Below, in pieces: positions 18,990 to 20,299 of a DNA stretch of 20,299 bases (positions within the stretch are counted from its first letter, which is position 1; every line of letters begins with the position of its first letter). Source of the DNA: Bremia lactucae (lineage: Eukaryota; Oomycota; Peronosporomycetes; Peronosporales; Peronosporaceae); assembly GCF_004359215.1 (NCBI RefSeq), contig NW_027152213.1:647978-668276 (forward strand). The letters run 5' to 3'. Under the pieces are notes generated by a model, which made no database searches, had not been told where the DNA came from, and saw nothing but the letters and a program-made list of their open reading frames with translations. The position numbers and the translations under genes were made by a program.

Positions 18990-19420
18990 CTGTTCGCGTG
19001 GCCGTGAGGCCGCAAAGCTGGAAGCTGCACGGATCAGTGCAGCCGTTGGTAATGCAATTGTTCAGTAGACACTAATGCGCCTACTATGGGAAATGCGTCA
19101 TCTCCTACTCTTATTGGAGTTGACTGGAATATGTCATCTGTTGATGCCATTTGCAGGTGACGGTAACAAGTCAAATGCTACATCAATTAGAGGTGACTGG
19201 TCCAGGTCACTGGCATCGCCCGACACAGTGGCTACCGTAAAGGACGCCGGATCACCCGGCGCCGAGTCAGTTAAACCTTATGTTCTAACGTGACAACCAG
19301 ACAGGTGATGACGAGGTTGTTCGACTCGTCGGACGTCTTTGGTGGGGAGTCATCATCAGATGACTCCGTGGGTGATGACCATTCTAGTGACGTTAGTATG
19401 CGTCACCATACTAGATGATG
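18990..19420 (+). pseudogene. Fragment of the antisense ORF family, + strand
   Basis: + strand remains homologous to the minus-strand ORF near 17300-17560. A frame with SRGREAAKLEAARISAAVGN (~19000-19055) leads into SVDTNAPTMGNASSPTLIGV (~19065-19125), then a shifted frame with the acidic Ser/Asp run FDSSDVFGGESSSDDSVGDD (~19320-19380). The other copy reads SVDVHATTAGGNSPPIPIGG and FNSSDTFDVESSCDVS. It lies antisense to the LTR B element, close to its polypurine tract, which is the same relative placement as at 1-657 and 15844-17560. Stops and frameshifts make it non-functional, and it ends abruptly at the leader of the next LTR. Confidence 0.5.
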
Positions 19421-19459
19421 GAACTGTGGTCCTTGGACGGACTACAAAGTGCTACCAGG
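19421..19459 (-). promoter_or_regulatory. Primer-binding site and leader of LTR C' element
   Basis: Reading the minus strand from the LTR end, a 2-base spacer CC is followed by TGGTAGCAC (19457-19449) and a leader that matches about 35 bases of the leader next to LTR C at 20255-20290. TGGTAGC is complementary to the 3' end of initiator-Met-type tRNA (…GCTACCA). The tRNA identity is inferred. Confidence 0.65.
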
Positions 19460-19801
19460 TGTAACGGGGCACTGCCGACTTGTACTGCTTCAGTACAAGT
19501 CCGCTTCGCACTACCTCAGTGCGAGTGGTGCCTCACGTCACTCCACGTACACTAGTACGTGCAGAAGAAGTCTACTCCTTAAAACACTAGCTTAAAGAGG
19601 GTTAACTTAAAACTGTATTAATATTATTAAGTTCTTCTTGTCTATCTACTTAATATAAACATAATTATAAACTAATACAAAACATGTACTAAAAGTCTTA
19701 TCTGTCTTTCTCTTTGCGCGCGTCCAGCGCTGACTGGACCGCGGAGAAAGTAGATATAATGGTCTATATCTGATTGATAAGCGTTTAGAATATTACCATG
19801 T
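19460..19801 (-). repeat. Truncated LTR C', 5' LTR of a minus-strand element
   Basis: It is the reverse of the LTR at 19802-20254. Shared features are the terminal inverted TGTAACGGGG (at 19460 on the + strand), three successive hairpins (ACTTGTACTG/CAGTACAAGT 19478-19500; TCGCACT/AGTGCGA 19506-19524; CACGTAC/GTACGTG 19544-19561) and GATATAATGG (19753-19762). It stops at 19801, about 110 bp short of the expected other end, exactly where the + strand LTR begins. This fits interruption by that insertion. Confidence 0.75.
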
Positions 19802-20254
19802 TGTAACGGGGTGTATCGTTACATGAAATTAACACTTAAAGGTTGTTAATTAATATATTATCTAAAAGGCAGATAATACTTGGAGGATATTACTTTATAT
19901 AGTAATATTCAGGATTCTTATCCATAACTAGGTACAGGCCATTATATCTAGTTTTTGCGCAGACTAATCAGCTGTAGGAGTAATCATAGAGAATTACAAA
20001 TAAGATAGAGATAAGAATTCATTTACATGTTAAGTATTCGGTTATAGTTAAGTTAGCATTTACAAAGATATAACAAGAGACACTTAACTATATTTAATAC
20101 AGTTTTCATTTTACCCTCTTAAGTCTACTTGTCTTGAGAGAAGTCTTCCTCTGCACGTACAGTGTACGTCACCTAACGTAAGGCACCACTCACAACTGAA
20201 GCAGTGTGAAGTGGACTTGTACTGAAACAGTACAAGTCGTAGTGCCCCGTTACA
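19802..20254 (+). repeat. Complete LTR C (453 bp), 5' LTR of a + strand element
   Basis: It starts TGTAACGGGG and ends CCCCGTTACA, a perfect 10-bp inverted terminal repeat with TG...CA ends. It is followed by a 2-base spacer and a primer-binding site, which sets its orientation. A TATA-like TTTATATAG lies near 19893. The 3' end has the same hairpins as LTR C', including ACTTGTACTG/CAGTACAAGT with a 3-base loop (~20213-20238). It appears inserted into LTR C'. The 5 bases CATGT (19797-19801) are the candidate left target-site copy, with its partner outside the window. Confidence 0.8.
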
Positions 20255-20299
20255 CCTGGTAGCACTTTGTAGTCCGTCCAAGGACCACATTTCCCACAT
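20255..20299 (+). promoter_or_regulatory. Primer-binding site and leader of + strand element (continues beyond window)
   Basis: CC then TGGTAGCAC (20257-20265), complementary to an initiator-Met-type tRNA 3' end, then the start of the internal region. The first ~35 bases match the leader at 19459-19424 read on the minus strand. Confidence 0.7.

Noticed and set aside
1..20299. CRISPR array, bacterial operon, tRNA or rRNA genes
   Set aside because: No regularly spaced repeats, cloverleaf-like sequence or rRNA-like blocks were seen, and the content is eukaryotic retroelements.

Overview
This window looks like repeat-rich, gene-poor chromosomal DNA of an oomycete (Phytophthora / downy-mildew type). 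The Ty3/gypsy polyprotein relics carry the motif style I associate with oomycete gypsy elements, and the LINE combines an L1-type reverse transcriptase with a C-terminal archaeal-type RNase H, a combination known from plants and oomycetes. The assignment rests on recognised protein style, not on a search. I see no host gene, tRNA or rRNA. Nearly every base that can be explained belongs to a mobile element, and nearly every element is broken.

Layout. 1-1309: 3' end of a + strand LTR element leaving the window at the left. It has an antisense ORF (1-657, minus), a polypurine tract (773-786) and a 3' LTR (787-1309). 1310-1440 is AT-rich and unassigned. 1441-1570 is a fragment of a second LTR type. 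1577-3657 is Ty3/gypsy relic A (protease-RT linker, RT, RNase H, start of integrase). 3658-5426 is relic B (end of protease region, RT, RNase H).

5427-14627: a nearly complete ~9.2 kb L1-like LINE on the minus strand, inserted into the RNase H domain of relic B and flanked by a 13-bp target-site duplication (5414-5426 = 14628-14640). Read 5' to 3' on the minus strand it has a 5' UTR, ORF1 (gag-like with a CCHC knuckle, an acidic linker, an OTU-like cysteine protease domain and an unknown C-terminal part), ORF2 (apurinic-type endonuclease, RT, zinc-finger-like segment, RNase H), a short 3' UTR and an oligo-A tail. A 352-base N gap (8070-8421) hides the RT core with the expected catalytic Asp-Asp motif.

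14641-15830: relic B resumes exactly where the LINE interrupted it (end of RNase H, spacer, integrase). 15844-17560: a degenerate minus-strand ORF with internal duplications, followed by a polypurine tract and an LTR start near 17702. 18387-18865: a related LTR in the opposite orientation, with its polypurine tract and a + strand fragment of the same antisense ORF family (about 18990-19420). 19460-19801: a truncated minus-strand LTR with its primer-binding site. It is broken by a complete + strand LTR (19802-20254) whose element runs off the right edge.

The most interesting points are (1) the OTU-like protease domain inside LINE ORF1; (2) the recurrent arrangement, seen three times, of an ORF antisense to the element next to the polypurine tract and 3' LTR; (3) the precisely datable nesting of LINE into gypsy; and (4) a conserved row of hairpins at the 3' end of the LTRs. 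None of the elements visible here can make intact proteins from this locus.
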